Shown: positions 33,606 to 42,002 of the stretch, piece by piece
Numbering within the stretch: the first letter of the stretch is position 1
Layout: every line of letters starts with the position of its first letter
Assembly: GCF_036231965.1 (NCBI RefSeq)
Contig: NZ_CP109499.1
Span: 5,332,001 to 5,396,000 of the forward strand
Length of the DNA stretch: 64,000 bases
Source of the DNA: Streptomyces sp. NBC_01428
GTDB taxonomy: Bacteria > Actinomycetota > Actinomycetes > Streptomycetales > Streptomycetaceae
Direction: 5' to 3'
Made by a program: the position numbers and the translations under genes
The notes under the pieces: generated by a model
Told to the model about the DNA's origin: nothing
Seen by the model: the letters and a program-made list of their open reading frames with translations, nothing else
Databases searched by the model: none

Positions 33606-35822
33606 GTGGCCACGTTCCTCTACAAACTCGGCCGATTCGCCTTCCGGCGACGGCATTTCGTCGCCCTGATGTGGGTGGCGCTGCTGACCCTCGCGGGGGT
33701 GGGCGCGGCCTCCGCGCCCGTCGCCGGAGCGTCCTCCTTCTCGATCCCCGGCACCGAGGCGCAGAAGGCCTTCGACCTGCTGGAGAGCCGCTTCCCCGGG
33801 ATGAGCGCCGACGGAGCGACCGCACGCGTCGTCTTCAAGGCCCCCGAGGGCGAGAAGATGGCGGACAAGGACAACAAGGCCACGGTCGAGAAGACCGTCA
33901 AGGTGCTCGGCACCGGGTCCGAGGTCACCTCCGTCGACGACCCGTTCGAGACGCACACCGTCAGCAAGGACGGGTCGGTCGCCTACGCCTCGGTCAAGTA
34001 CAAGGTCTCCGGCATGGAGCTGGAGGACTCCTCGAAGGACGCCCTGGAGTCGGCGGCGCAGGACGCGCGGGACGCCGGGCTCACCGTCGAGGTCGGCGGT
34101 GACGCGCTCCAGGCGACACCCGAGACCGGGTCCACCGAGGTCATCGGCATCGCGATCGCCGCGGTCGTCCTCGTCATCACCTTCGGCTCACTGATCGCGG
34201 CCGGGCTGCCGCTGCTCACCGCGCTGATCGGCGTCGGTATCGGCGTCTCGACGATCACCGCGCTCGCCAGCGCCCTCGACCTCGGCTCCACGACCTCCAC
34301 CCTCGCGATGATGATCGGCCTCGCGGTCGGCATCGACTACGCCCTGTTCATCGTCTCCCGCTACCGGGCGGAACTGGCCGAGGGCCGAGAACGCGAGGAG
34401 GCGGCCGGACGGGCCGTCGGCACCGCGGGCTCCGCCGTGGTCTTCGCGGGCCTGACCGTCGTCATCGCCCTGGTCGGCCTGTCGGTCGTCAACATCCCGA
34501 TGCTCACGAAGATGGGCGTCGCCGCCGCGGGCACCGTCGCCATCGCCGTCCTCATCGCCCTGACGATGATCCCCGCGCTGCTCGGCTACGCGGGCCGTAG
34601 GGTCCAGCCGGCCGGCAAGAAGAGCAGGCTCCTCGGCGGCGGGCGCGCCGCCAAGAAGGAGGGCAAGCCCAACATGGGCACCCGCTGGGCGAGCTTCGTC
34701 GTCCGCCGGCCGCTCGCCGTGCTGCTGCTCGGCGTGATCGGTCTCGGCGCGGCGGCCCTCCCCGCGACCTCCCTCGAACTGGGTCTGCCCGACGACGGTT
34801 CGCAGCCCACGTCCACCACGCAGCGCCGTGCCTACGACCTGCTGTCCGACGGCTTCGGGCCCGGTTTCAACGGCCCGCTGATGATCGTCGTCGACGCGAA
34901 GGCGAGCGATGCCCCCAAGGCCGCGTTCACCAAGGTCACCGACGAGATCAAGGGCCTCAAGGGCGTCGTCAGCGTGTCGCCCGCGGTGCCCAACAAGTCC
35001 GGCGACACCGCGATGATCACGGTGGTCCCCGACTCGAAGCCGTCCTCCGTCAAGACCGAGGACCTGGTGCACGCCATCCGCGGCACCGGCGGCGAGATCA
35101 AGGCCGACACGGACGCCACGGTGCTCGTCACCGGCTCCACGGCCATGAACATCGACTTCTCGCAGAAGCTCAACGACGCGCTGATCCCGTATCTCGCGCT
35201 CGTCGTCGGCCTCGCGTTCCTGCTCCTCATCGTGGTCTTCCGCTCGATCCTCGTCCCGCTGAAGGCGGCCCTCGGCTTCCTGCTCAGCGTGATGGCGGCC
35301 CTCGGCGCGGTCGTCGCGGTCTTCCAGTGGGGCTGGCTGGCCAACCTGATGGGCGTGGAGGAGACCGGCCCGATCATGTCGATGATGCCGATCTTCATGG
35401 TGGGCGTCGTCTTCGGTCTGGCCATGGACTACGAGGTGTTCCTCGTGACCCGCATGCGCGAGGCCTACGTCCACGGCGAGAAGCCGAGCCAGGCGATCGT
35501 CACCGGGTTCCGGCACGGGGCGCGGGTCGTCACCGCGGCCGCCGTCATCATGATCGCCGTGTTCTCCGGGTTCATCGGCTCCAGCGAGTCGATGATCAAG
35601 ATGATCGGCTTCGGTCTCGCGATCGCCGTCTTCTTCGACGCGTTCGTGGTCCGCATGGCCATCGTCCCGGCGGTGCTCGCCCTGCTCGGCAAGCGCGCCT
35701 GGTGGCTGCCGAAGTGGCTGGACCGCGCGCTGCCGAACGTGGACGTGGAGGGCGAGGGCCTGCGCGCCCTCGACGAGAAGCGCCGCGACGGCGACGAGGA
35801 CCGGGAACTGGCCCGCGTCTGA
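33606..35822 (+). CDS. MMPL family (RND-type) transporter
   Basis: A 738-residue exporter with the duplicated MMPL plan. TM1 is followed by an extracytoplasmic domain, five helices (VIGIAIAAVVLVITFGSLIAAGLPLL and on) with GLAVGIDYALFIVSRYR, then a linker, a second TM1, a second outer domain and FGLAMDYEVFLVTRMREAY in the second helix set. The two Asp-Tyr pairs are the expected proton-relay residues. Substrates in the family are lipids, pigments or drugs. The start is GTG at 33606 behind GGGAG. A TetR gene precedes it. Confidence 0.92.
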   Translation: MATFLYKLGRFAFRRRHFVALMWVALLTLAGVGAASAPVAGASSFSIPGTEAQKAFDLLESRFPGMSADGATARVVFKAPEGEKMADKDNKATVEKTVKVLGTGSEVTSVDDPFETHTVSKDGSVAYASVKYKVSGMELEDSSKDALESAAQDARDAGLTVEVGGDALQATPETGSTEVIGIAIAAVVLVITFGSLIAAGLPLLTALIGVGIGVSTITALASALDLGSTTSTLAMMIGLAVGIDYALFIVSRYRAELAEGREREEAAGRAVGTAGSAVVFAGLTVVIALVGLSVVNIPMLTKMGVAAAGTVAIAVLIALTMIPALLGYAGRRVQPAGKKSRLLGGGRAAKKEGKPNMGTRWASFVVRRPLAVLLLGVIGLGAAALPATSLELGLPDDGSQPTSTTQRRAYDLLSDGFGPGFNGPLMIVVDAKASDAPKAAFTKVTDEIKGLKGVVSVSPAVPNKSGDTAMITVVPDSKPSSVKTEDLVHAIRGTGGEIKADTDATVLVTGSTAMNIDFSQKLNDALIPYLALVVGLAFLLLIVVFRSILVPLKAALGFLLSVMAALGAVVAVFQWGWLANLMGVEETGPIMSMMPIFMVGVVFGLAMDYEVFLVTRMREAYVHGEKPSQAIVTGFRHGARVVTAAAVIMIAVFSGFIGSSESMIKMIGFGLAIAVFFDAFVVRMAIVPAVLALLGKRAWWLPKWLDRALPNVDVEGEGLRALDEKRRDGDEDRELARV

Positions 35823-35826
35823 TCCG

Positions 35827-36183
35827 TCAGTGAGCCACCGGGGTGGCGGCCGTGTACGTGCGACGAAGGAAGCGGATCAGGGCTTTCGCGTCGAGCTGCA
35901 CGACCGCCACCCCTTTCGGCGAGTGGAACTCCAGGACCGCCTGCACCCGGCCGCACGGCCAGACCCGGACGTCCCCGCTGCTGGCCGGGACCCGCAGGCC
36001 CTGCTCCAGGAGTTCACGGGCGAAGACCCATTCCTTGGGACCCGGCAGGGTGATGTGCACCTGCGGCGGATCGCTCTCCGGGTCGTAGCGGAGGGCCACC
36101 GGGACGGCCCGGTGTTCGTCCTCGGCGGAGTCGGCGGTGTCGGTGACGATGTGAGCGCGTGCGTATTGTTCGACGGCGTACAT
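35827..36183 (-). CDS. ssgE: SsgA-family sporulation/cell division regulator, SsgE-like
   Basis: A 118-residue SsgA-like protein (SALP), a family confined to sporulating actinomycetes. It shows the family blocks PVALRYDPESDPPQVHITLPG, EWVFARELLEQGLRVPASSGDVRVWPCG and DAKALIRFLRRTY. Gene neighbours (two penicillin-binding proteins and the ECF transporter) match S. coelicolor ssgE as I remember it; SsgE and SsgF are linked to correct spore separation. The ATG at 36183 (MYAVEQYARAHIV) is the natural start. It converges on the MMPL gene with only four bases between the stops. Confidence 0.85.
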   Translation of the reverse strand: MYAVEQYARAHIVTDTADSAEDEHRAVPVALRYDPESDPPQVHITLPGPKEWVFARELLEQGLRVPASSGDVRVWPCGRVQAVLEFHSPKGVAVVQLDAKALIRFLRRTYTAATPVAH

Positions 36184-36430
36184 GAACCGACTCCTCACGC
36201 TGCGTAACCTGTGCGGAATGTGTGAATCCGTCACCATTCCAATGTCGCACATCTCACGGAAACCGCTCTCCGGCCGCCCGCGACCCCTCCTCCATGTGCG
36301 TCGTGTCGTTCCTGAACGTCTTCCCGGTCACGGCGCGCGCATGTCCGGAACACCGTGAGGCACTGGTCACGCTCGTCGGCACGCGGGGTGGGTGGCGGGC
36401 CGTCGTGAACTATTCGAGGGTCCCTCGCTC
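36184..36430. other. divergent promoter region of ssgE and the ECF operon
   Basis: No coding frame. AT-richer near the ssgE start (CTCACGCTGCGTAACCTGTGC). I see no cobalamin riboswitch motifs (no B12 box) before the transporter operon. Confidence 0.5.
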
Positions 36431-36458
36431 TTGCAAGTAGTTCGCAACTGGGCACTAT
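36431..36458 (+). promoter_or_regulatory. Nur-box-like operator overlapping the ECF operon promoter
   Basis: TTGCAA-GTAGT-TCGCAA (36431-36447) matches the Nur box TTGCAA-N5-TTGCAA with one mismatch. Its first half doubles as a -35 element, with CACTAT (36453-36458) as -10 at 16-base spacing, and the ATG follows at 36468. Nur is the Fur-family nickel regulator of Streptomyces. Confidence 0.7.
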
Positions 36459-36467
36459 CATCGAACG

Positions 36468-37532
36468 GTGCATGTGCCTGACGGATTCATCAACGCCCCT
36501 GTCTCCGCTGTCACGGGAGTGGTCGCCGCCGGCGCCATCGCCGTCAGCCTGCGAGGCGCCCGCCGCGAACTCGACGAGCGGACCGCCCCGCTCGCCGGCC
36601 TGGTCGCCGCCTTCATCTTCGCCGTGCAGATGCTGAACTTCCCGGTCGCCGCCGGGACCAGCGGACATCTGCTCGGCGGCGCCCTCGCCGCGATCCTCGT
36701 CGGCCCCTACACAGGGGTCCTCTGCGTCTCCGTCGTCCTGCTCATGCAGGGCATCCTGTTCGCCGACGGCGGCCTCACCGCGCTCGGCGTGAACATCACC
36801 GACATGGCGATCGTCACCACCGTCGTCTCCTACGCACTCTTCCGCGGCCTGGTGAAGGTGCTGCCCCGCACGCGGCGCTCGATCACCGTCGCCTCCTTCG
36901 TCGCCGCGCTGCTGTCCGTCCCGGCCGCCGCCGTCGCCTTCACCCTCATCTACGCCGTCGGCGGCACCACCGACATCGCGATCACCAAGGTGGCCACCGC
37001 GATGATCGGCGTCCACGTCCTCATCGGCATCGGCGAGGCGGTCATCACCGCGCTCACCGTGGGCGCCGTCGTCGCCGTACGCCCCGACCTCGTGTACGGC
37101 GCCCGCGGCCTCCAGCAGCGGCTCAAGCTGCGGGTGAACGGCGAACTCGTCGACACGCCCGCCGCACCCGCCGCGACCCCGGCGCCCGTCGCCGCCCGCT
37201 CCTCGCACCGCACGGTGTGGATCACCGGACTCGTCACCTCCCTCGTCCTCGCCGGATTCGTCAGCTTCTACGCGTCCGCCAGCCCCGACGGCCTGGAGAA
37301 GGTCGCCAAGGACAAGGGCATCGACGCGAAGACCGAGAAGCACGCCACCGAGGACTCCTCGCCGCTCGCCGGATACGGCGTCAAGGACGTCTCCGACGCC
37401 CGCGTCTCCGGCGGTCTGGCCGGCGTGATCGGCGTCGGCGTCACGGTCGTCGCCGGGACCGGCGTCTTCTGGGCGGTCCGCAGGCGCCGTACGGCCGACA
37501 GCTCGCCCACCTCCGTGCCGGAAGGCGTCTGA
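36468..37532 (+). CDS. cbiM: ECF transporter substrate-binding component CbiM/NikM with fused PDGLE (NikN-like) domain
   Basis: A 354-residue membrane protein. The N-terminus MHVPDGFI provides the metal-binding His2 region, followed by the CbiM/NikM helices (GTSGHLLGGALAAILVGPYTG, ALGVNITDMAI). After an Ala/Pro linker a second part begins with a membrane helix and SASPDGLEKVAKDKGI, the PDGLE domain of NikN/CbiN, ending with one more helix. It captures Ni2+ or Co2+ outside the cell. The Nur-like box in its promoter and the absence of a B12 riboswitch favour nickel (inference). First gene of a three-gene transporter operon. Confidence 0.9.
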   Translation: MHVPDGFINAPVSAVTGVVAAGAIAVSLRGARRELDERTAPLAGLVAAFIFAVQMLNFPVAAGTSGHLLGGALAAILVGPYTGVLCVSVVLLMQGILFADGGLTALGVNITDMAIVTTVVSYALFRGLVKVLPRTRRSITVASFVAALLSVPAAAVAFTLIYAVGGTTDIAITKVATAMIGVHVLIGIGEAVITALTVGAVVAVRPDLVYGARGLQQRLKLRVNGELVDTPAAPAATPAPVAARSSHRTVWITGLVTSLVLAGFVSFYASASPDGLEKVAKDKGIDAKTEKHATEDSSPLAGYGVKDVSDARVSGGLAGVIGVGVTVVAGTGVFWAVRRRRTADSSPTSVPEGV

Positions 37533-37533
37533 C

Positions 37534-38295
37534 ATGGGGGCGGGCCACACCCACAAGCTCTACCGGCACGGGCACTCGCCCGTGCACGGCCTGCCGCCGC
37601 ACACCAAGCTCGCCGCCACCCTCGCCTTCGTGATCGTGGTCGTGTCCACGCCCCGCGAGGCGATGTGGGCGTTCGCGCTGTACGCCCTGCTGCTCGCCGC
37701 CGTCGCCCAGCGCGCCCGCGTACCGGCCGGCGTGCTGCTGAAGCGGCTGCTGATCGAGATCCCGTTCGTGGCGTTCGCCGTGCTCATGCCGTTCGTCGCC
37801 GAGGGCGAGCGGGTGCACGTCCTCGGCCTGTCCCTGAGCGTCAACGGGCTCTGGGGCGCCTGGAACGTCCTCGCCAAGGGCACCCTCGGCGTCGCCGCCT
37901 CCGTACTCCTCGCCTCCACCACCGAACTGCGCGAACTGCTCCTCGGCCTGCAGCGCCTGCGACTCCCGCCGCTCCTCGTGCAGATCGCCTCCTTCATGAT
38001 CCGCTACGGCGACGTCATCACCGACGAGATGCGGCGCATGCGCATCGCGCGGGAGTCCCGCGGCTTCGAGGCGAGCGGGGTCCGGCACTGGGGCGTCCTC
38101 GCCAAGTCGGCGGGCGCGCTGTTCATCCGCTCCTACGAACGCGGTGAGCGCGTCCACCTCGCCATGGTGAGCCGGGGGTACGCCGGCACCATGCCCGTCA
38201 TCGACGAGGTGACCGCTTCCCGGGCGCAGTGGTCGTACGCCCTCGCCCTCCCGTGCGCCGCCCTCGTCGTCTGTGTGCTGGGATGGACGCTGTGA
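37534..38295 (+). CDS. cbiQ: ECF transporter transmembrane component CbiQ/NikQ
   Basis: A 253-residue T component. A His-rich N-terminus (GAGHTHKLYRHGHSPVHGLPPHTK) precedes five to six helices. The two coupling motifs that contact the ATPases are ARESRGF and AMVSRGY. The gene starts two bases after the cbiM stop and ends inside the start region of the ATPase gene. Confidence 0.92.
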   Translation: MGAGHTHKLYRHGHSPVHGLPPHTKLAATLAFVIVVVSTPREAMWAFALYALLLAAVAQRARVPAGVLLKRLLIEIPFVAFAVLMPFVAEGERVHVLGLSLSVNGLWGAWNVLAKGTLGVAASVLLASTTELRELLLGLQRLRLPPLLVQIASFMIRYGDVITDEMRRMRIARESRGFEASGVRHWGVLAKSAGALFIRSYERGERVHLAMVSRGYAGTMPVIDEVTASRAQWSYALALPCAALVVCVLGWTL

Positions 38296-39086
38296 TGTCT
38301 GCCGAAACCACCGTGACGCCCTCCGGGGACCCCGTCGTGCCCGCCTCCCTGGAGGTCTCCGGCCTCGCCTTCGCCTACCCCGACGGCCACCAGGCCCTCT
38401 TCGGCGTCGACTTCACCATCGGGCGCGGCGAGCGCGTCGCACTGCTCGGTCCGAACGGCGCGGGCAAGACCACCCTCGTCCTGCACCTCAACGGCATCCT
38501 GACCGGCGGCGCCGGCACGGTGCACGTCGCCGGACTCCCGGTCGGCAAGCGGCACATGGCGGAGATCCGGCGCCGGGTCGGCATCGTCTTCCAGGACCCG
38601 GACGACCAACTGTTCATGCCGACCGTCCGCGAGGACGTCGCCTTCGGACCGGCCGCCGCGGGAGTGAAGGGCGCCGAGCTGGAGGAACGCGTCCGCACGG
38701 CCCTGGAGCGCGTCGGCATGGAGGCCTTCGCCGACCGCCCGCCGCACCATCTGTCCTTCGGACAGCGCCGCCGGGTCGCCGTCGCGACCGTCCTCGCGAT
38801 GGAGCCGGAGATCCTCGTCCTCGACGAGCCCTCCTCCAACCTCGACCCCGCCTCCCGGCGTGAACTCGCCGACATCCTCCGCTCGTTGGACGTCACCGTC
38901 CTCATGGTCACCCACGACCTGCCGTACGCCCTCGAACTGTGCCCGCGCGCCCTCGTCCTCAGCGACGGCGTGATCGTCGCCGACGGCCGCACCGGCGAGC
39001 TCCTCTCCGACGACGCCCTGATGCGCACGCACCGCCTGGAGCTGCCCTTCGGCTTCGATCCGCGCTCCGTGACAATGGGAGCGTGA
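38295..39086 (+). CDS. cbiO: ECF transporter ATP-binding component CbiO/NikO
   Basis: A 263-residue ABC ATPase. Walker A is LLGPNGAGKTT, the Q-loop FQDPDDQLF, the signature HLSFGQRRRVA, Walker B ILVLDEPSSNLD and the H-loop VTHD. It energises the CbiM-CbiQ complex. The start is chosen as ATG 38295 overlapping the cbiQ stop (TGATG); ATG 38283 is an alternative. The next gene starts inside its stop (GTGA). Confidence 0.92.
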   Translation: MSAETTVTPSGDPVVPASLEVSGLAFAYPDGHQALFGVDFTIGRGERVALLGPNGAGKTTLVLHLNGILTGGAGTVHVAGLPVGKRHMAEIRRRVGIVFQDPDDQLFMPTVREDVAFGPAAAGVKGAELEERVRTALERVGMEAFADRPPHHLSFGQRRRVAVATVLAMEPEILVLDEPSSNLDPASRRELADILRSLDVTVLMVTHDLPYALELCPRALVLSDGVIVADGRTGELLSDDALMRTHRLELPFGFDPRSVTMGA

Positions 39087-40321
39087 CGAGACAAGAGGAC
39101 GCCGGAGTGCCGGCCGGGCCGTACACCGCGACCCCGGCTACGGCCGGCGCGGACGGGCCCGTGGACGTGAACGGCACCGTGGCCGAGGGATTCGAACCGG
39201 TCACGGAGGCGTTCGCCCGCAACTTCGCCGCCCTCGGCGACCGGGGCGCCGCCGTCACCGTGTACCGCGACGGGCACCGGGTCGTCGACCTGTGGGCCGG
39301 CACCCGGGACGTCGACGGCACCGAGCCCTGGCAGCACGGCACCGCTCAGATCGTGCGCTCCGCGACGAAGGGCGTCGCCGCCGCCGTCGTCCTGCTCCTC
39401 GCCCAGCGCGGCCTCCTCGACCTCGACGCACCCGTCGCGTCCCACTGGCCCGCGTACAAGGCGCGCGGCAAGGAGCACACCCGGGTCCGGCACCTCCTCG
39501 CGCACCGCGCGGGCGTCCCGGTCCTCGACCGGCCGCTCACCCCCGCCGAGGCCGCCGACCCAGACATCGCGGCGGCGGCCGTGGCCGCGCAGACACCGGT
39601 CTGGCGGCCCGGGACCGACCACGGCTATCACGCGCAGACGTACAGCTGGCTGACGGGCGAGCTGGTCCGGCGGGTCACCGGGCGCACGCTCGGCGCGTGG
39701 ATCGCCGACGAGATCGCCCGGCCGCTGGACCTGGACCTGTGGGTCGGACTCCCGCCCGAGCAGGCCGGCCGGGTGGGCCGGGTCGCCCAGGTCGAGGCAC
39801 CGCCCGCGCCCGGCGGCCTGCGCACCCGCCCCAAGCGCGCGGTCGTGGAGGCCTACGCCGACCCGGACAGCGTCACCCGCCGCGCCTTCGCCGCGATCAC
39901 GCCGATGCCCGACGAGAACGACCCCGCCTACCGGGCCGCCGTCCTGCCCGCCTCGAACGGCATCGCCACCGCCGACGGCCTGGCCCGCTTCTACGCCGCG
40001 CTGATCGGTGAGGTGGACGGCGTCCGCCTGTTCACACCGGAGACGGCGGCGCAGGCACGGGCGGAGCACTCGGCCGGACCCGACCGGGTCCTGGTGGTCA
40101 ACACCCGCTTCGGCCTCGGCTACATGCTCCACGGCCCGGCCTCGCCGCTGCTCTCCCCGGATTCGTTCGGTCACCCCGGCCGCGGCGGCGCCCTCGGCTT
40201 CGCCGACCCGGAGTCGGGCATCGCCTTCGGCTACGTCACCAACGGCTTCCGCACGAGCGTGACGGCGGACGCCCGGGCGCAGGCGCTGGTCCGTGCGGTG
40301 CGGGCGGCCGTCGACGCGTAG
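39083..40321 (+). CDS. serine hydrolase (beta-lactamase/EstB-like family)
   Basis: A 412-residue protein of the class C beta-lactamase-related family. The nucleophile motif is RSATKG (Ser-x-x-Lys), the Tyr motif YSW (TYSWLTGEL) and the third motif FGHPGRGGALGF. No signal peptide is seen, so an intracellular esterase or peptidase of EstB type is likelier than a drug-resistance enzyme. It overlaps the cbiO stop by four bases and so is cotranscribed with the metal transporter, with no evident functional link. Confidence 0.88.
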   Translation: MTRQEDAGVPAGPYTATPATAGADGPVDVNGTVAEGFEPVTEAFARNFAALGDRGAAVTVYRDGHRVVDLWAGTRDVDGTEPWQHGTAQIVRSATKGVAAAVVLLLAQRGLLDLDAPVASHWPAYKARGKEHTRVRHLLAHRAGVPVLDRPLTPAEAADPDIAAAAVAAQTPVWRPGTDHGYHAQTYSWLTGELVRRVTGRTLGAWIADEIARPLDLDLWVGLPPEQAGRVGRVAQVEAPPAPGGLRTRPKRAVVEAYADPDSVTRRAFAAITPMPDENDPAYRAAVLPASNGIATADGLARFYAALIGEVDGVRLFTPETAAQARAEHSAGPDRVLVVNTRFGLGYMLHGPASPLLSPDSFGHPGRGGALGFADPESGIAFGYVTNGFRTSVTADARAQALVRAVRAAVDA

Positions 40322-40524
40322 ACCGGTGAGCGGCGGGACCGGATGAGGGGGCGAGGGCGGTGAGGGGGGTGGGGTGCGGCTGGTCCTCCTTCACGCCCGA
40401 GGTGGCTTCCGGGGCGCTACCAGTACCCACCCCCCTGTGCCGCGGGCCCCGCGCGGGGGCGTCTCCGTCCGGCCTCGGTGCCGACCCTAGCGGCGCCCAC
40501 TGACAACCGGCGGGCCCGCGGCGG

Positions 40525-41370
40525 CTATCCGGTGTGCAGCATCAGACCGATGCCGACGACCAGGAGGCCGGCCGCGGCGATCCGGGGCGCCCCGAAACGC
40601 TCCTTGAAGAACACCGCGCCGATGGCCGCGCCCACGATGATCGACGACTCCCGCAGGGCCGCGATCGGCGCCAGCTCGGCCCGCGTCTGGGCCCACAGGA
40701 CCAGCCCGTACGCGGCGACCGAGAGGGCCGCGCCGAGGAACCCGACCGCGGCGACCGGCTTCAGCACCGCCAGGGTGTCGCCGCGCCAGCGGTGGATCGC
40801 GAACGCGGGGATCACGACGCCCTCGACCGCCATCAGCCAGGCGATGTACCCGAGGGAGCTGCCGGAGGCCCGTACGCCCAGACCGTCGACGACCGTGTAG
40901 GCGGCGATCGACACGCCCGTCGCGAGGGCCGCGCCGATCGCCGCCCAGTGGGGACGCCGGCCGCGCAGCCCCCACAGCGCGACCCCGGTCAGCCCCGCGC
41001 AGGACAGGGCGACCCCCGAGGCCGCCCAGCCGTCCGGCACCTCGTGCGCGAACACCGCCGCGAGGACCGTGACGATCAGCGGTGCGGTACCGCGCGCTAT
41101 CGGATACGCCTGCCCGAAGTCGCCGAGCCGGAACGACCGCATCAGCAGGACGTAGTACGCGACGTGGATGACGGCGGAGGCGAGCAGGTACGGCCACGCC
41201 CCGGACGCCGGGAACGCCACGAACGGCACCATGACGAGGCCGATCAGCATGCCGCCGCCGGCGATCAGGGTGAAGCCGACGAGCTTGTCGGTGATGCGGT
41301 GCGCGATCGCGTTCCAGCACGCGTGCGTGACGGCGGCGAGCAGCACCGCCGCGGTGACGACCGGTGTCAT
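40525..41370 (-). CDS. EamA family transporter (DMT superfamily)
   Basis: A 281-residue protein with ten hydrophobic helices in two EamA repeats. It shows THACWNAIAHRI near the start, PIARGTAPLIVTVLAAVF at the end of repeat one, and LRESSIIVGAAIGAVFFKERFG in repeat two. The substrate is unknown. The ATG at 41370 overlaps the stop of the upstream YbaK gene (ATGA), so the two are coupled. Confidence 0.88.
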   Translation of the reverse strand: MTPVVTAAVLLAAVTHACWNAIAHRITDKLVGFTLIAGGGMLIGLVMVPFVAFPASGAWPYLLASAVIHVAYYVLLMRSFRLGDFGQAYPIARGTAPLIVTVLAAVFAHEVPDGWAASGVALSCAGLTGVALWGLRGRRPHWAAIGAALATGVSIAAYTVVDGLGVRASGSSLGYIAWLMAVEGVVIPAFAIHRWRGDTLAVLKPVAAVGFLGAALSVAAYGLVLWAQTRAELAPIAALRESSIIVGAAIGAVFFKERFGAPRIAAAGLLVVGIGLMLHTG

Positions 41371-41897
41371 CCGGTGCGCTCGCGCACGTCCACCAGCGTG
41401 CCGCCCGCGTGCGCGACCAGGCTCTGGGGGTCCATCGGGAAGACGGTGTACGGGGTGCCCGCCGCGGCCCACACCGTGGCGTGGTCGAGCAGGGAACGGT
41501 CGGCCAGCACACGGGTCTTCGTCCGGTGCCCGAAGGGCGGCACCCCGCCGATCGCGTACCCGGTCGTCTCCCGTACGAGGTCCGCGCGGGCCCGGGTCAC
41601 CTTCTCGGCGCCGAGCGCGTCCCGGACACTTTCCACGTCGACGCGGGAGGCGCCGTCCATCAGCACGAGCACGGGGACGCCGTCCGCCGCGAAGATCAGG
41701 GACTTGCAGATCTGGTTCAGGTCGCAGCCGATCGCGGCGGCGGCCTCGGCGGCGGTGCGGGCCGCGTCCGGGAAGCGCCGGACCCGCCCGGTCAGCTCGT
41801 CGAGCCCCAACTCCCGCAGCGCTTCGGCGAACCGGGGGTGCACGGTGTCTTCGCCACGGGACGCGGATCCCGCGGAGTTCTCATCGGTGGCGGTCAT
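41367..41897 (-). CDS. YbaK/EbsC-type aminoacyl-tRNA deacylase
   Basis: A 176-residue protein of the YbaK/ProX editing family, which hydrolyses mischarged tRNA such as Cys- or Ala-tRNA(Pro). It shows AAAIGCDLNQICKSLIF with the conserved Lys, VLMDGASRVD, and the catalytic loop TTGYAIGGVPPFGH. The ATG at 41897 is taken as the start, though no clear ribosome binding site precedes it. Confidence 0.9.
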   Translation of the reverse strand: MTATDENSAGSASRGEDTVHPRFAEALRELGLDELTGRVRRFPDAARTAAEAAAAIGCDLNQICKSLIFAADGVPVLVLMDGASRVDVESVRDALGAEKVTRARADLVRETTGYAIGGVPPFGHRTKTRVLADRSLLDHATVWAAAGTPYTVFPMDPQSLVAHAGGTLVDVRERTG

Positions 41898-42002
41898 GCG
41901 CAGCACGCTAGCGGTCGGTGTACCCGGCACGCGACCGGGTTCCCGTCGCACCGGGAACACGGGGAGGGGACGCCCGCGCGGGGCCCCCTCCTCGTGCCGG
42001 AA

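Noticed and set aside
36340..36467. Cobalamin riboswitch before cbiM
   Set aside because: No B12-box sequence and too little leader between promoter and start codon; a Nur-like box explains regulation better.
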